Below, piece by piece: positions 18,248-28,124 of a stretch of DNA of 64,000 nucleotides (position 1 is its first letter; each line of letters opens with the position of its first letter). Where the stretch lies: positions 372,001 through 436,000 of the forward strand of contig NZ_VZPP01000005.1 in NCBI RefSeq assembly GCF_008801475.1, given 5' to 3'. The notes below the pieces were generated by a model. The model worked only from the letters and a program-made list of their open reading frames with translations, did not search any database and was not told the DNA's origin. A program made the position numbers and the translations under genes. The stretch is from Pseudomonas moorei (GTDB taxonomy: Bacteria > Pseudomonadota > Gammaproteobacteria > Pseudomonadales > Pseudomonadaceae).

Positions 18248-18859
18248 ATGTTGTTGATGCTCTACCTGATTGCCATCACCGCCGAAGCCATGACTGGCGC
18301 TCTGTCCGCGGGGCGTCGCGGCATGGACTGGTTTGGCGTGGTGCTGATCGCGTGCGTCACGGCGCTGGGCGGGGGATCGGTGCGTGATGTGTTGCTGGGG
18401 CATTACCCGCTGACCTGGGTCAAGCACCCGGAATACCTGGTGCTGACCTCCATCGCGGCGATGTTCACGGTGTTCACGGCGCGCTGGATGCGTCACTTGC
18501 GTTCGCTGTTTCTGGTGCTCGATGCCGTCGGACTGGTGGCGTTCACCCTGATCGGCTGCATGACCGCCCTGGAAATGGGCCACGGCATGCTGGTCGCATC
18601 GGTCAGCGGGGTGATCACCGGGGTATTCGGCGGCATCCTGCGGGATATTTTCTGCAACGATATTCCGCTGATCTTCCGCCGCGAGCTCTACGCCAGCGTC
18701 TCGTTCGCTGCGGCGTGGTGCTACATGCTCTGCCTTTATCTGAATTTACCCGGAGAGCAGTCGATTCTGATCACCCTGTTCGGCGGTTTCCTGCTGCGCT
18801 TGTTGGCGATCCGTTTTCACTGGGAAATGCCCAAGTTCGTCTACAACGACGAGCCCTGA
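18248..18859 (+). CDS. TRIC-type trimeric intracellular cation channel family protein
   Basis: A 203-residue membrane protein with about seven predicted helices in two repeats. Each repeat holds the signature glycine motif: TALGGGSVRDVLLG (about residue 36) and VFGGILRDIFCND (about residue 120). This is the UPF0126/YadS family, homologous to eukaryotic TRIC potassium channels. The physiological role in bacteria is poorly known. Its end abuts a REP doublet. The start ATG at 18248 begins directly at the first helix (LLMLYLIAITAEAMTG); no strong ribosome site is visible. Confidence 0.88.
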   Translation: MLLMLYLIAITAEAMTGALSAGRRGMDWFGVVLIACVTALGGGSVRDVLLGHYPLTWVKHPEYLVLTSIAAMFTVFTARWMRHLRSLFLVLDAVGLVAFTLIGCMTALEMGHGMLVASVSGVITGVFGGILRDIFCNDIPLIFRRELYASVSFAAAWCYMLCLYLNLPGEQSILITLFGGFLLRLLAIRFHWEMPKFVYNDEP

Positions 18860-18869
18860 GGCGATCCCC

Positions 18870-18970
18870 TGTAGGAGCGAGCTCGCTCGCGATGGTCGTT
18901 AACGATAACGCCATAAACCCGACACCCCATGGCGTGCTCAAGTTTTTCGCGAGCAGGCTCGCTCCTACAG
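18870..18970. repeat. REP doublet (REPIN) overlapping the queG end
   Basis: TGTAGGAGCGAGCTCGCTCG and CGAGCAGGCTCGCTCCTACA are inverted, with a spacer containing CGTTAACGATAACGC. The right arm overlaps the queG stop codon at 18965–18967. Confidence 0.9.
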
Positions 18971-20029
18971 GAGGCCGTGTTGTTTCAACGCCCACTCGAC
19001 ATGCTCGCGGACCAATTCAGACGGGTGATCTCGCCGTGCTTTCAGCGCCTCCAGCACCGGAATCGTTGAAGGTGCGTTGCCCAGGCCCACCGCCAGGTTA
19101 CGCAGCCAGTTTTCGTAACCGGTGCGGCGCAAGGGTGAGCCTTCGGTGCTGCTCAGGAATTTATCCTCGTCCCACATGAACAGGTCGGCCAATTGGGCGT
19201 TGTCCAGGTTGTGTCGCGGCTTGAAGTCGCTTTCGCCGGACGGCCGGGCAAAGCGGTTCCACGGACAGACGATCTGACAGTCATCGCAACCGAACACTCG
19301 ATTGCCGATCAGCGGTCGCAGGTCTTCGGGGATTGCGCCTTTGAGTTCGATGGTCAGGTAGGAAATGCAGCGTCGGGCGTCCAGCACATAGGGGCCGACG
19401 AAGGCGTTGGTCGGACAGATGTCGAGACAGGCGCTGCAACGCCCGCAATGTTCGGTGGCGTGAGGCGGGTCTACCGGCAGCGGCAAATCGACGAACAGCT
19501 CTGCGAGGAAGAAATAACTGCCGGCCTTGCGATTCAAGACCAGAGTGTTCTTGCCGATCCAGCCCAGGCCGGCTTGTTCAGCGATGGCTTTTTCCAGAAC
19601 GGGCGCACTGTCGACAAAGGCGCGAAAGCCGAACGGGCCGATTTCAGCTTGAATCCTTTCCGCCAGTTGTTGCACGCGTTTGCGGATCAATTTGTGGTAA
19701 TCGCGGCCCAAGGCATAACGCGAGACGTAGGCTTTTTCCGGTTGGGCGAGCATTTGCGCCATTTGCGTGTCGCCTGCCAGGTAATCCATGCGCAGGGAAA
19801 CGACTCTCAATGTGCCCGGCACCAGTTCTTCCGGGTGCGAGCGTTTGCTGCCGTGGGCGCCCATGTAGTCCATTTCGCCGTGGTAGCCGGCCTCGAGCCA
19901 GCGCTCCAGATGCTGCTCATGCTCGCCCAGGTCGAGGCCGCTGATGCCGACTTGCTGAAAGCCCAGCTCGCGACCCCAGTCCTTGATGGATTGGGCGAGA
20001 GCGGGCAGATCTGTAGTAATAGCGGGCAT
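18965..20029 (-). CDS. queG: Epoxyqueuosine reductase QueG
   Basis: Final step of queuosine synthesis in tRNA: epoxyqueuosine to queuosine, using cobalamin and two 4Fe-4S clusters. The protein is 354 residues. The ferredoxin motifs are HCGRCSACLDICPTNAF and FGCDDCQIVCPWN, and AEQAGLGWIGKNTLVLN is the family signature. The start at 20029 (MPAITTDLPALAQSIKDW) is preferred over the upstream in-frame 20101 start, which would overlap the opposite gene. The last two leucine codons and the TAG stop lie at or inside the outer tip of a REP repeat. It is divergent from nnr. Confidence 0.95.
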   Translation of the reverse strand: MPAITTDLPALAQSIKDWGRELGFQQVGISGLDLGEHEQHLERWLEAGYHGEMDYMGAHGSKRSHPEELVPGTLRVVSLRMDYLAGDTQMAQMLAQPEKAYVSRYALGRDYHKLIRKRVQQLAERIQAEIGPFGFRAFVDSAPVLEKAIAEQAGLGWIGKNTLVLNRKAGSYFFLAELFVDLPLPVDPPHATEHCGRCSACLDICPTNAFVGPYVLDARRCISYLTIELKGAIPEDLRPLIGNRVFGCDDCQIVCPWNRFARPSGESDFKPRHNLDNAQLADLFMWDEDKFLSSTEGSPLRRTGYENWLRNLAVGLGNAPSTIPVLEALKARRDHPSELVREHVEWALKQHGLL

Positions 20030-20092
20030 GAGGCGAGAGAAACCGGAGCTGAGGTGCGTATAATTCTGCCAGACATCGGAGCCTGAAGACGC

Positions 20093-21592
20093 ATGCCGCA
20101 CACTAAAGATGATTTACCCGACGCGCTGTACAGCGCCGCGCAGGTCCGAGGGCTTGATGCGAGCCTGATCGCGGCCGGCACGCCCGGCTTCGAATTGATG
20201 CAGCGCGCGGCGCGTGCGACCTGGCGAGCGCTGGTGCGACAGTGGCCATCGGCGAACGAATTGAGCGTGTTGGCGGGGCAGGGCAACAATGCCGGTGATG
20301 GCTATCTGGCGGCGGTGCTGGCCCGGCGCGCCGGATGGACGGTACGTGTATTGGCAGTGGGCGATCCGCAACGGTTGCAAGGCGATGCCGGCCTGGCCCA
20401 TGCCGAGGCCGTGTCTGAAAAAGTCTCCATTGAAGCATGGAGCGCGCAGTCCGAATTGCGCGGTGTCGTACTCGACGCCTTGCTCGGCACGGGGCTGAGC
20501 GGCGACGTGCGTGAGCCGTATGCCAGTGCCATTGCTGCGATCAATGCCAGCGGTCTGCCCGTGGCCGCGGTGGATATCCCTTCCGGGCTGAGCGCCGATA
20601 CCGGGCGCATCCTCGCTCATGCGGTACGTGCCGACCTGACCGTAACGTTCATCGGTTTGAAAGTGGGTTTGTTCACCGGTGATGCGGCGGATGTGGTGGG
20701 CGAACTCGTGTTCAACGACTTGCATGCCGATCCGCAGCTGCTTGGGGGCGCGCCGATCAGTGCGCGTCGTCTGAATGCCGGCAACCTGCCGCGCCTGGCT
20801 TGGCGTCCGCCTGCTTCTCATAAAGGCAAATTCGGCCATGTGCTGCTGATTGGCGGCGATCGCGGTTTCGGCGGCGCGATCCTGCTCAGTGCGCAAAGTG
20901 CATTGCGCAGCGGTGCCGGCATGGTGTCAGTGGCCACTCGCAGCGAACACGTGCCTGCAGCATTGGCCAGGATCCCCGAGGCGATGGTCGTGGGCGCTTC
21001 GTCAGCCAGTCAGTTGATGGGATTACTTCAAAAGGTTTCCGTGTTGGTGGTCGGCCCCGGACTGGGCCAGGCGGCTTGGGGACGCAGTCTCTTGTCGGCT
21101 GCCGCCAACGCGCCGTTGCCGCAAGTCTGGGATGCCGACGCGCTGAACATGCTGGCCGAGGAACAGGTGAGTTTGCCCGGGGATTGTGTGATCACCCCGC
21201 ACCCGGGCGAAGCTGCTCGCTTGTTAGGCATCAGCACGGCGCAAGTTCAGGCAGATCGGCCGGCTGCCGCCCATGCGCTGAGCAAAAAATATACAGCGGT
21301 CGTGGTGCTCAAAGGCGCCGGCAGTTTGATCGCCAGTCCTGACGGGCGGTTGGCGGTATGTCACCAGGGGCATCCGGCGATGGCCGCCGCCGGATTGGGC
21401 GATGTGCTGGCCGGTTTGGTCGGTGCATTGATCGCTCAGGGCATGGAAGCGTTCGATGCTGCGTGCCTGGCGGTCTGGCTGCATGCCAACGCCGGTGAGC
21501 AACAAGGTAAATTCGGCCGTGGGCTGGCGGCCAGTGATTTGATACCAGCCATTCGTCAGTTGTTGGAGGAGCAAGCACCGTGTCTGAAGTAA
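20093..21592 (+). CDS. nnr: Bifunctional NAD(P)H-hydrate epimerase / ADP-dependent dehydratase
   Basis: Repairs hydrated NADH/NADPH. The protein is 499 residues, a fusion of an N-terminal epimerase (NnrE/YjeF_N, about 1–215: QGNNAGDGYLAAVLARRAGW, LDALLGTGLSG, VDIPSGLSADTG) and a C-terminal ADP-dependent dehydratase (NnrD, about 225–495). The dehydratase part has HKGKFGHVLLIGGDRGFGGA, ITPHPGEAARLLG, VLKGAGSLIASPDG and AAAGLGDVLAGLVGALIAQG. All key motifs are intact. It begins a run of overlapping genes: tsaE starts 13 bases before its stop. Confidence 0.95.
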   Translation: MPHTKDDLPDALYSAAQVRGLDASLIAAGTPGFELMQRAARATWRALVRQWPSANELSVLAGQGNNAGDGYLAAVLARRAGWTVRVLAVGDPQRLQGDAGLAHAEAVSEKVSIEAWSAQSELRGVVLDALLGTGLSGDVREPYASAIAAINASGLPVAAVDIPSGLSADTGRILAHAVRADLTVTFIGLKVGLFTGDAADVVGELVFNDLHADPQLLGGAPISARRLNAGNLPRLAWRPPASHKGKFGHVLLIGGDRGFGGAILLSAQSALRSGAGMVSVATRSEHVPAALARIPEAMVVGASSASQLMGLLQKVSVLVVGPGLGQAAWGRSLLSAAANAPLPQVWDADALNMLAEEQVSLPGDCVITPHPGEAARLLGISTAQVQADRPAAAHALSKKYTAVVVLKGAGSLIASPDGRLAVCHQGHPAMAAAGLGDVLAGLVGALIAQGMEAFDAACLAVWLHANAGEQQGKFGRGLAASDLIPAIRQLLEEQAPCLK

Positions 21593-22050
21593 CCCTGTAC
21601 CTGGCTGATGAAGAGGCGATGACTGCGTTTGGCACGCGCATCGCCCAAACCACACAAGGGCACGGTCTGATCTTTCTCGAGGGGGATCTGGGGGCGGGAA
21701 AAACCACGTTGTCCCGGGGCATCATCCGTGGCCTGGGGCATGTCGGGGCGGTAAAAAGTCCGACCTTCACTTTGGTTGAACCCTACGAGATCGGCGATAT
21801 TCGTGCCTTTCATTTCGACCTGTATCGCCTGGTCGATCCGGAAGAGCTGGAGTTCCTCGGTATCCGCGACTATTTCGAAGATGACGCGCTGTGCCTGATC
21901 GAATGGCCAGACAAGGGTGCAGGCTTTTTGCCAAAGCCCGACCTGACCATTACCATTAGCCCGCATGACAGCGGGCGTTCGCTGAAAATTTTGCCCCAAG
22001 GCTCGCGTGGCGAGTCCTGGTGTGCCGCTTTGGCATTGGAATCCAAATAA
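21580..22050 (+). CDS. tsaE: tRNA t6A biosynthesis ATPase TsaE
   Basis: ATPase partner of TsaB/TsaD in making threonylcarbamoyl-adenosine at tRNA position 37; 156 residues. The Walker A motif is LEGDLGAGKTTLSRGI, with the family block VKSPTFTLVEPYEI and HFDLYRLVDPEELEFLG. It uses a GTG start at 21580 with GGAGGA nine bases upstream, inside the end of nnr, so the two are coupled. amiB starts immediately after its stop. Confidence 0.95.
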   Translation: MSEVTLYLADEEAMTAFGTRIAQTTQGHGLIFLEGDLGAGKTTLSRGIIRGLGHVGAVKSPTFTLVEPYEIGDIRAFHFDLYRLVDPEELEFLGIRDYFEDDALCLIEWPDKGAGFLPKPDLTITISPHDSGRSLKILPQGSRGESWCAALALESK

Positions 22051-23481
22051 ATGATGGGGTTAGGTATGCGCTTTCGCGCGTTGGTTGCTGCCGTTGGGGT
22101 GTTGTTTTTGGCGGTAACCGTCGACGCTGTGGCCGACACGAAGGTCAACAGTGTTCGCCTGTGGCGGGCGCCGGACAACACGCGACTGGTGTTTGACCTG
22201 ACAGGCCCGGTGCAGCACAGTGTCTTTACCCTGACAGCCCCGGATCGGCTGGTGATTGACATCAATGGTGCGACCCTCGGTGCGCCGTTGAACGTCAACA
22301 CCTCCAATACCCCTATTACCGCCATGCGCTCGGCCCAACGCACGCCGACCGACCTGCGGGTGGTCATCGACCTGAAAAAGGCTGTCACCCCGAAAAGCTT
22401 CTCCCTCGCGCCGAACGCCCAGTATGGCAACCGGTTGGTGGTCGATCTGTTCGATAATCCGTCCGACGCCGCGCCACCTCCAGCGCCGACGCCTTCGGTC
22501 GCGACCGTTCCGGCAGTACCAGTGACTCCTGCGGAACCTGCAATCAAGTTGCCGCCAGCGCCGGCCGGCAAGCGCGACATTATTGTGGTGATCGACGCCG
22601 GCCACGGTGGCGAAGACCCGGGTGCCTCGGGCTCTCGCGGTCAGCACGAAAAAGACGTAGTGCTGGCCATCGCCCGCGAACTGCAACGCCAGGTCAGCGG
22701 CATGAAAGGTTTCCGCGCCGAACTCACCCGCACCGGTGACTACTTCATTCCCTTGCGCGGCCGTACCGAAATCGCCCGCAAGAAAGGCGCTGACCTGTTC
22801 GTTTCGATCCACGCCGATGCCGCGCCTTCAGCTGCCGCATTCGGGGCCTCGGTGTTCGCCCTGTCTGATCGCGGCGCCACTTCGGAAACTGCGCGCTGGC
22901 TGGCTGACAGTGAAAACCGTTCCGACTTGATCGGTGGTGCGGGCAACGTCAGCCTCGACGACAAGGACCGCATGCTCGCTGGCGTGTTGCTCGACCTGTC
23001 GATGACGGCGTCGCTGACCTCCAGCCTGAACGTCGGTCAGAAAGTCCTGACCAACATTGGCCGGGTCACACCGCTGCACAAGCAGCGAGTGGAACAGGCC
23101 GGGTTCATGGTGCTGAAATCGCCGGACATTCCGTCGATCCTGGTGGAAACCGGGTTCATCTCCAACGCCAACGAAGCCTCGAAACTCGCAGCATCGAGCC
23201 ATCAACAGGCATTGGCACGCTCTATCAGCGCCGGCGTGCGCCAGTTCTTCCAGCAAAACCCGCCGCCTGGCACTTACATCGCCTGGTTGCGTGACTCGGG
23301 CAAAATCGCCCAAGGCCCGCGTGACCACCGAGTTAGCCCGGGCGAGACATTGGCGATGATTGCAGTGCGTTACCAAGTGTCGCCGGCCACGCTGCGCAGC
23401 GCCAACAACCTGTCGAGCGACGAACTCAAGGTCGGTCAGCATTTGACCATTCCTGGCACTGAGCTGGCGGCTAAAGAATGA
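22051..23481 (+). CDS. amiB: N-acetylmuramoyl-L-alanine amidase AmiB
   Basis: Periplasmic cell-wall amidase that splits septal peptidoglycan; about 476 residues. Order: signal peptide (about 1–28), AMIN septum-targeting domain ([19 protein letters not shown] to about 150), a Pro-rich linker, and Amidase_3 catalytic domain with zinc ligands in [15 protein letters not shown] and SIHADAAPS plus VETGFISN. Last is a C-terminal LysM domain ([19 protein letters not shown]). The start may be ATG 22051, directly after the tsaE stop, or ATG 22066 ([11 protein letters not shown]), which gives a cleaner signal peptide. The end overlaps mutL by 4 bases. Confidence 0.95.
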   Translation: MMGLGMRFRALVAAVGVLFLAVTVDAVADTKVNSVRLWRAPDNTRLVFDLTGPVQHSVFTLTAPDRLVIDINGATLGAPLNVNTSNTPITAMRSAQRTPTDLRVVIDLKKAVTPKSFSLAPNAQYGNRLVVDLFDNPSDAAPPPAPTPSVATVPAVPVTPAEPAIKLPPAPAGKRDIIVVIDAGHGGEDPGASGSRGQHEKDVVLAIARELQRQVSGMKGFRAELTRTGDYFIPLRGRTEIARKKGADLFVSIHADAAPSAAAFGASVFALSDRGATSETARWLADSENRSDLIGGAGNVSLDDKDRMLAGVLLDLSMTASLTSSLNVGQKVLTNIGRVTPLHKQRVEQAGFMVLKSPDIPSILVETGFISNANEASKLAASSHQQALARSISAGVRQFFQQNPPPGTYIAWLRDSGKIAQGPRDHRVSPGETLAMIAVRYQVSPATLRSANNLSSDELKVGQHLTIPGTELAAKE

Positions 23482-25388
23482 ACGAGGTGCTGACCAACGC
23501 TGCCCGCATCGAGCTGCTCAGCCCGCGACTGGCAAACCAGATTGCCGCCGGTGAGGTGGTTGAACGCCCGGCTTCGGTAATCAAGGAGTTGCTGGAAAAC
23601 AGCCTCGACTCCGGCGCCAAACGCATTGATGTCGATGTGGAGCAGGGCGGTGTCAAACTGCTGCGGGTGCGTGATGATGGCAGTGGCATTTCTGCCGATG
23701 ACCTGCCGCTGGCGCTGGCCCGTCACGCCACCAGCAAGATCCGTAATCTGGAAGACCTTGAGCAGGTCATGAGCCTGGGTTTCCGTGGTGAGGCACTGGC
23801 ATCGATCAGTTCCGTGGCGCGCCTGACCTTGACGTCGCGCACCCGTGATGCCGACCAGGCCTGGCAGGTCGAGACCGAGGGCCGTGACATGGCGGCCCGC
23901 GTGCAGCCTGCGGCCCATCCGGTGGGTACCTCGGTGGAAGTCCGCGACCTGTTTTTCAACACGCCGGCGCGGCGCAAATTTCTCAAGACCGAAAAAACAG
24001 AATTCGATCATCTGCAAGAAGTGATCAAGCGTCTGGCCTTGGCGCGCTTCGACGTGGCGTTCCATCTGCGCCACAACGGCAAGACGATTCTCAGCCTGCA
24101 CGAGGCCCATGATGATGCGGCCCGTGCCCGCCGAGTGGCAGCGATCTGCGGTCCGGGTTTCCTGGAACAGGCGCTGCCGATTGAAATCGAACGCAATGGC
24201 CTGCATCTATGGGGCTGGGTTGGGTTGCCGACATTCAACCGTAGTCAGGCGGATTTGCAGTATTTCTTCGTCAACGGCCGTGCCGTACGCGACAAGCTGG
24301 TGGCCCACGCGGTGCGCCAGGCTTATCGCGACGTGCTGTTCAATGGCCGGCATCCGACCTTCGTGCTGTTCTTCGAAGTCGATCCGGCGGGCGTCGACGT
24401 CAACGTGCACCCGACTAAACACGAAGTGCGCTTCCGTGACGGGCGCATGGTCCACGACTTCCTCTACGGTACGTTGCACCGTGCCCTGGGGGATGTGCGT
24501 CCGGAAGATCAACTGGCTGCACCGGTGGCGACGGCCATTGTCCGTCCTACCGGGCTTGAAGCAGGTGAGTTCGGTCCGCAGGGCGAAATGCGCCTGGCAG
24601 CCAATGCGCTGCTGGAGCAGCCTCAGGCGCAGCCATCGTTCAATACACCGTCCGGCTCGGGTTCGGGCGCCAGTTATCAGTACCAATACACCCCGCGACC
24701 TCAGTCCACCGTTCCAGCCGCAGAGGCCCAGGCCGCCTATCGTGAATTCTTTGCGCCCTTGCCCGAAGCCAACGCTGTGGCGCTGCCTGCCGGCCAGGAC
24801 GATATCCCGCCGTTGGGTTACGCGCTGGCCCAACTCAAGGGTATCTACATTCTTTCGGAGAACGCCCAGGGACTGGTGCTGGTGGACATGCACGCCGCTC
24901 ACGAGCGGATCATGTACGAGCGCCTGAAAGTCGCCATGGCCAGCGAAGGCCTGAGCGGGCAACCGCTACTGGTGCCGGAGTCCCTGGCAGTCAGTCAGCG
25001 CGAGGCCGATTGCGCCGAAGAGCATGTCTCCTGGTTCCAGCGCCTGGGTTTCGAGCTTCAGCGGCTGGGCCCTGAAACACTGGCCATCCGGCAGATTCCG
25101 GCCTTGCTCAAGCAGGCTGAAGCCAATCGCCTGGTCGGCGATGTGTTAGCCGACCTGATGGAATACGGCACCAGCGACCGGATTCAGGCGCACCTGAACG
25201 AACTACTCGGGACCATGGCCTGCCACGGCGCGATCCGTGCCAACCGGCGTCTGGCCTTGGCGGAAATGAACGGTCTGCTGCGCGATATGGAAAGCACCGA
25301 GCGCAGCGGTCAATGCAACCATGGCCGACCGACCTGGACCCAGTTGGGCCTGGACGATCTGGATAAACTGTTCTTGCGCGGTCGTTGA
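23478..25388 (+). CDS. mutL: DNA mismatch repair protein MutL
   Basis: Mismatch-repair matchmaker and, in Pseudomonas, which lacks MutH, the strand-nicking endonuclease; 636 residues. The N-terminal GHKL ATPase has [31 protein letters not shown] and [17 protein letters not shown]. The C-terminal dimerisation/endonuclease domain has [12 protein letters not shown], matching the metal motif DQHA-x2-E-x4-E with Met in place of Gln, and [12 protein letters not shown] Ser/Gln/Pro-rich linker lies between (about 370–430). Its start overlaps amiB (ATGA) and its stop overlaps miaA (TGATG). Confidence 0.96.
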   Translation: MNEVLTNAARIELLSPRLANQIAAGEVVERPASVIKELLENSLDSGAKRIDVDVEQGGVKLLRVRDDGSGISADDLPLALARHATSKIRNLEDLEQVMSLGFRGEALASISSVARLTLTSRTRDADQAWQVETEGRDMAARVQPAAHPVGTSVEVRDLFFNTPARRKFLKTEKTEFDHLQEVIKRLALARFDVAFHLRHNGKTILSLHEAHDDAARARRVAAICGPGFLEQALPIEIERNGLHLWGWVGLPTFNRSQADLQYFFVNGRAVRDKLVAHAVRQAYRDVLFNGRHPTFVLFFEVDPAGVDVNVHPTKHEVRFRDGRMVHDFLYGTLHRALGDVRPEDQLAAPVATAIVRPTGLEAGEFGPQGEMRLAANALLEQPQAQPSFNTPSGSGSGASYQYQYTPRPQSTVPAAEAQAAYREFFAPLPEANAVALPAGQDDIPPLGYALAQLKGIYILSENAQGLVLVDMHAAHERIMYERLKVAMASEGLSGQPLLVPESLAVSQREADCAEEHVSWFQRLGFELQRLGPETLAIRQIPALLKQAEANRLVGDVLADLMEYGTSDRIQAHLNELLGTMACHGAIRANRRLALAEMNGLLRDMESTERSGQCNHGRPTWTQLGLDDLDKLFLRGR

Positions 25389-26359
25389 TGAGCCAGCTCC
25401 CACCTGCGATTTTCCTTATGGGCCCGACTGCCGCCGGCAAGACCGACCTGGCCATCGAACTTACCAAAGTCCTGCCTTGCGAACTGATCAGTGTCGATTC
25501 GGCTCTGGTTTACCGTGGCATGGACATCGGTACGGCCAAGCCGTCGAAAGAACTTTTGACGCAGTATCCCCACCGTTTGATCGATATTCTCGACCCTGCC
25601 GAGAGCTATTCCGCCGCGGATTTTCGCCGGGATGCCCTCGAGGCCATGGCCGAGATCACCGCACGCGGAAAAATTCCGCTGTTGGTAGGCGGCACAATGC
25701 TCTACTACAAGGCTTTGCTCGAAGGCCTGGCGGATATGCCGGCCGCCGATCCGGATGTTCGCGCGCAGATCGAAGAAGAGGCTGCACGCCTTGGCTGGCA
25801 AGCCTTGCACGAACAGCTGGCGGTCATCGATCCGGTTTCTGCGGCGCGGATTCATCCGAACGATCCGCAGAGACTTAGTCGAGCGCTGGAAGTTTATCGC
25901 GTCAGTGGTCAAAGCATGACTGAGCTGCGCTTGCAACAATCTGCGCAAAGTACTGAAGCAGCCGCTTCGGGACGGCAACAATTGCCCTATACTGTCGCGA
26001 ACTTGGCCATTGCTCCGGCAAATCGCCAGGTATTGCACGAACGAATTAAACAAAGATTCACTTTGATGTTGGAACAGGGATTCATCGACGAGGTCGTAGC
26101 CCTGCGTAAGCGAAGTGACCTGCACGCCGGGTTGCCGTCTATACGTGCGGTAGGCTACCGACAAGTCTGGGACTACCTGGATGGCAAGCTGACGTCAGCC
26201 GAGATGCAGGAGCGTGGAATCATCGCCACGCGCCAATTGGCAAAGCGCCAGTTCACCTGGCTGCGCAGTTGGGCCGATTTGCATTGGCTGGACAGCCTGG
26301 ATCGCGACAATCTGCCGCGCGCCTTGAAATACCTGGGGACCATCTCCATATTGAGCTGA
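25388..26359 (+). CDS. miaA: tRNA dimethylallyltransferase MiaA
   Basis: Adds the dimethylallyl group to A37 of tRNAs reading UNN codons; 323 residues. The P-loop is [16 protein letters not shown], followed by [19 protein letters not shown], which contains the catalytic aspartate and substrate threonine region, and [18 protein letters not shown]. Arg/Lys-rich [14 protein letters not shown] is near the end. The start is the ATG at 25388, overlapping the mutL stop by one base; an in-frame TTG at 25385 is unlikely. hfq follows after 94 bases. Confidence 0.96.
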   Translation: MSQLPPAIFLMGPTAAGKTDLAIELTKVLPCELISVDSALVYRGMDIGTAKPSKELLTQYPHRLIDILDPAESYSAADFRRDALEAMAEITARGKIPLLVGGTMLYYKALLEGLADMPAADPDVRAQIEEEAARLGWQALHEQLAVIDPVSAARIHPNDPQRLSRALEVYRVSGQSMTELRLQQSAQSTEAAASGRQQLPYTVANLAIAPANRQVLHERIKQRFTLMLEQGFIDEVVALRKRSDLHAGLPSIRAVGYRQVWDYLDGKLTSAEMQERGIIATRQLAKRQFTWLRSWADLHWLDSLDRDNLPRALKYLGTISILS

Positions 26360-26453
26360 GTCCTTGCAATTGCCGTCTATCCTTGGGGGTGTGGCGGCCA
26401 CAAGCCATCTGTTTACCTATTTTTTATATTGAATCCTTAAAGGAGTGCGGCAC

Positions 26454-26714
26454 ATGTCAAAAGGGCATTCGCTACAAGACCCTTACTTGAATACTTTACG
26501 TAAAGAGAAAGTTGGGGTGTCCATCTACCTGGTCAACGGTATCAAACTGCAAGGCACGATCGAGTCTTTCGACCAGTTCGTCATCCTGCTGAAAAACACC
26601 GTAAGCCAAATGGTCTACAAACACGCTATCTCTACAGTAGTGCCGGTTCGTCCAATTCGTCTGCCTAGCGCAACCGAATCCGAAACAGGTGATGCTGAGC
26701 CAGGTAACGCCTGA
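26454..26714 (+). CDS. hfq: RNA chaperone Hfq
   Basis: Hexameric RNA-binding protein that pairs small RNAs with mRNAs and, in Pseudomonas, works with Crc in catabolite repression. The protein is 86 residues: the Sm-like core [21 protein letters not shown] through [16 protein letters not shown] is intact, and the acidic C-tail is short as in other pseudomonads. The start at 26454 (MSKGHS) follows AAGGAG at 8-base spacing; the in-frame start at 26445 sits on that ribosome site. It may have its own promoter in the 94-base gap after miaA, but none is clear. Confidence 0.97.
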   Translation: MSKGHSLQDPYLNTLRKEKVGVSIYLVNGIKLQGTIESFDQFVILLKNTVSQMVYKHAISTVVPVRPIRLPSATESETGDAEPGNA

Positions 26715-26726
26715 TAGGAGTCTCCT

Positions 26727-28028
26727 TTGTTCTTTGAGCGCCACGGTGGTGGTGAACGAGTCATCCTCGTTCACTTGGATGGACAGGACCCTGAGGCGCG
26801 CGAAGACCCGCAGGAGTTTCAGGAATTGGCTAATTCGGCCGGCGCCGAGACCGTTGCGTTCTTTAACGTGCCGCGTCATCGGCCAACCGCCAAATTCCTG
26901 ATTGGCAGCGGCAAGGTCGAGGAACTGCGCGACCTGGTCAAGGCCGAAGAGGCCGATCTGGTGATCTTCAATCACGTCCTCACGCCCAGTCAGGAACGTA
27001 ACCTCGAACGTGTTTTCGAGTGTCGCGTGATCGACCGTACCGGTCTGATTCTCGATATTTTCGCCCAGCGCGCCCGTACCCATGAAGGCAAGCTCCAGGT
27101 AGAACTGGCCCAGCTTGATCACATGAGCACGCGGCTGGTTCGTGGCTGGACTCACCTTGAACGCCAGGGTGGCGGTATCGGCATGCGTGGCCCGGGAGAA
27201 ACCCAACTGGAAACCGACCGCCGTTTGCTGCGGGTTCGGCTGCGACAGATCAAGGGCCGGCTGGAGAAGGTGCGCAGCCAGCGCGAACAGTCGCGGCGTG
27301 GTCGTTCGCGTGCGGATATCCCCACCGTGTCGCTGGTGGGCTATACCAACGCCGGTAAATCCACGCTGTTCAATAACGTGACGAAATCCGACGTCTACGC
27401 GGCTGACCAATTGTTTGCCACGCTGGACCCGACCCTGCGTCGTCTGGATCTGGACGATCTGGGGCCGATTGTCCTGGCGGACACTGTAGGTTTCATTCGT
27501 CACTTGCCCCACAAGCTGGTCGAGGCATTTCGGTCTACCCTCGAAGAGTCGAGCAACTCCGACCTGTTGTTGCACGTGATCGATGCGGCCGAACCCGATC
27601 GCATGTTGCAGATCGAGCAGGTGATGGTGGTGCTGGGCGAGATTGGTGCCCAGGACTTGCCGATCCTCGAGGTCTATAACAAACTCGATTTGCTTGAAGG
27701 CGTTGAGCCACAAATTCAGCGCGACGAAAACGGCAAACCCCAGCGGGTCTGGTTGTCGGCGCGTGATGGCACTGGTCTGGAATTGCTTGAGCAAGCCATT
27801 GCCGAATTACTTGGCAGTGATTTGTTTATCGGTACCCTGCGTTTGCCGCAACGATTCGCTCGACTGCGTGCGCAGTTTTTCGAACTCGGTGCGGTGCAAA
27901 AAGAAGAACACGACGAAGAAGGCATCAGTTTGCTGGCCGTTCGTTTGCCCCGGGTCGAGCTGAATCGACTGGTAAGCCGCGAAGGATTGCAGCCGATGGA
28001 ATTCATCGAGCAACACACTTTGCAATAA
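26727..28028 (+). CDS. hflX: Ribosome-associated GTPase HflX
   Basis: GTPase that splits stalled 70S ribosomes under stress; 433 residues. The N-terminal HflX domain includes GSGKVEELRDLV and a glycine-rich linker (RQGGGIGMRGPGETQLETDRR). The G domain has VSLVGYTNAGKSTLFN (G1), LADTVGFI (G3) and VYNKLDLL (G4). It uses a TTG start at 26727 with TAGGAG 7 bases upstream, giving the Pseudomonas N-terminus MFFERHGGGERV. It belongs to the conserved hfq–hflX–hflK–hflC cluster. Confidence 0.95.
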   Translation: MFFERHGGGERVILVHLDGQDPEAREDPQEFQELANSAGAETVAFFNVPRHRPTAKFLIGSGKVEELRDLVKAEEADLVIFNHVLTPSQERNLERVFECRVIDRTGLILDIFAQRARTHEGKLQVELAQLDHMSTRLVRGWTHLERQGGGIGMRGPGETQLETDRRLLRVRLRQIKGRLEKVRSQREQSRRGRSRADIPTVSLVGYTNAGKSTLFNNVTKSDVYAADQLFATLDPTLRRLDLDDLGPIVLADTVGFIRHLPHKLVEAFRSTLEESSNSDLLLHVIDAAEPDRMLQIEQVMVVLGEIGAQDLPILEVYNKLDLLEGVEPQIQRDENGKPQRVWLSARDGTGLELLEQAIAELLGSDLFIGTLRLPQRFARLRAQFFELGAVQKEEHDEEGISLLAVRLPRVELNRLVSREGLQPMEFIEQHTLQ

Positions 28029-28124
28029 AAGCCTGAGAAAGCGGTTGTGCCGTGGTGACAGGCATTCTGTAGCATTGGTCGGCGCGCCGTGGGTGCGTCT
28101 TTGCTTTATCAGATGGAGAGCGCT

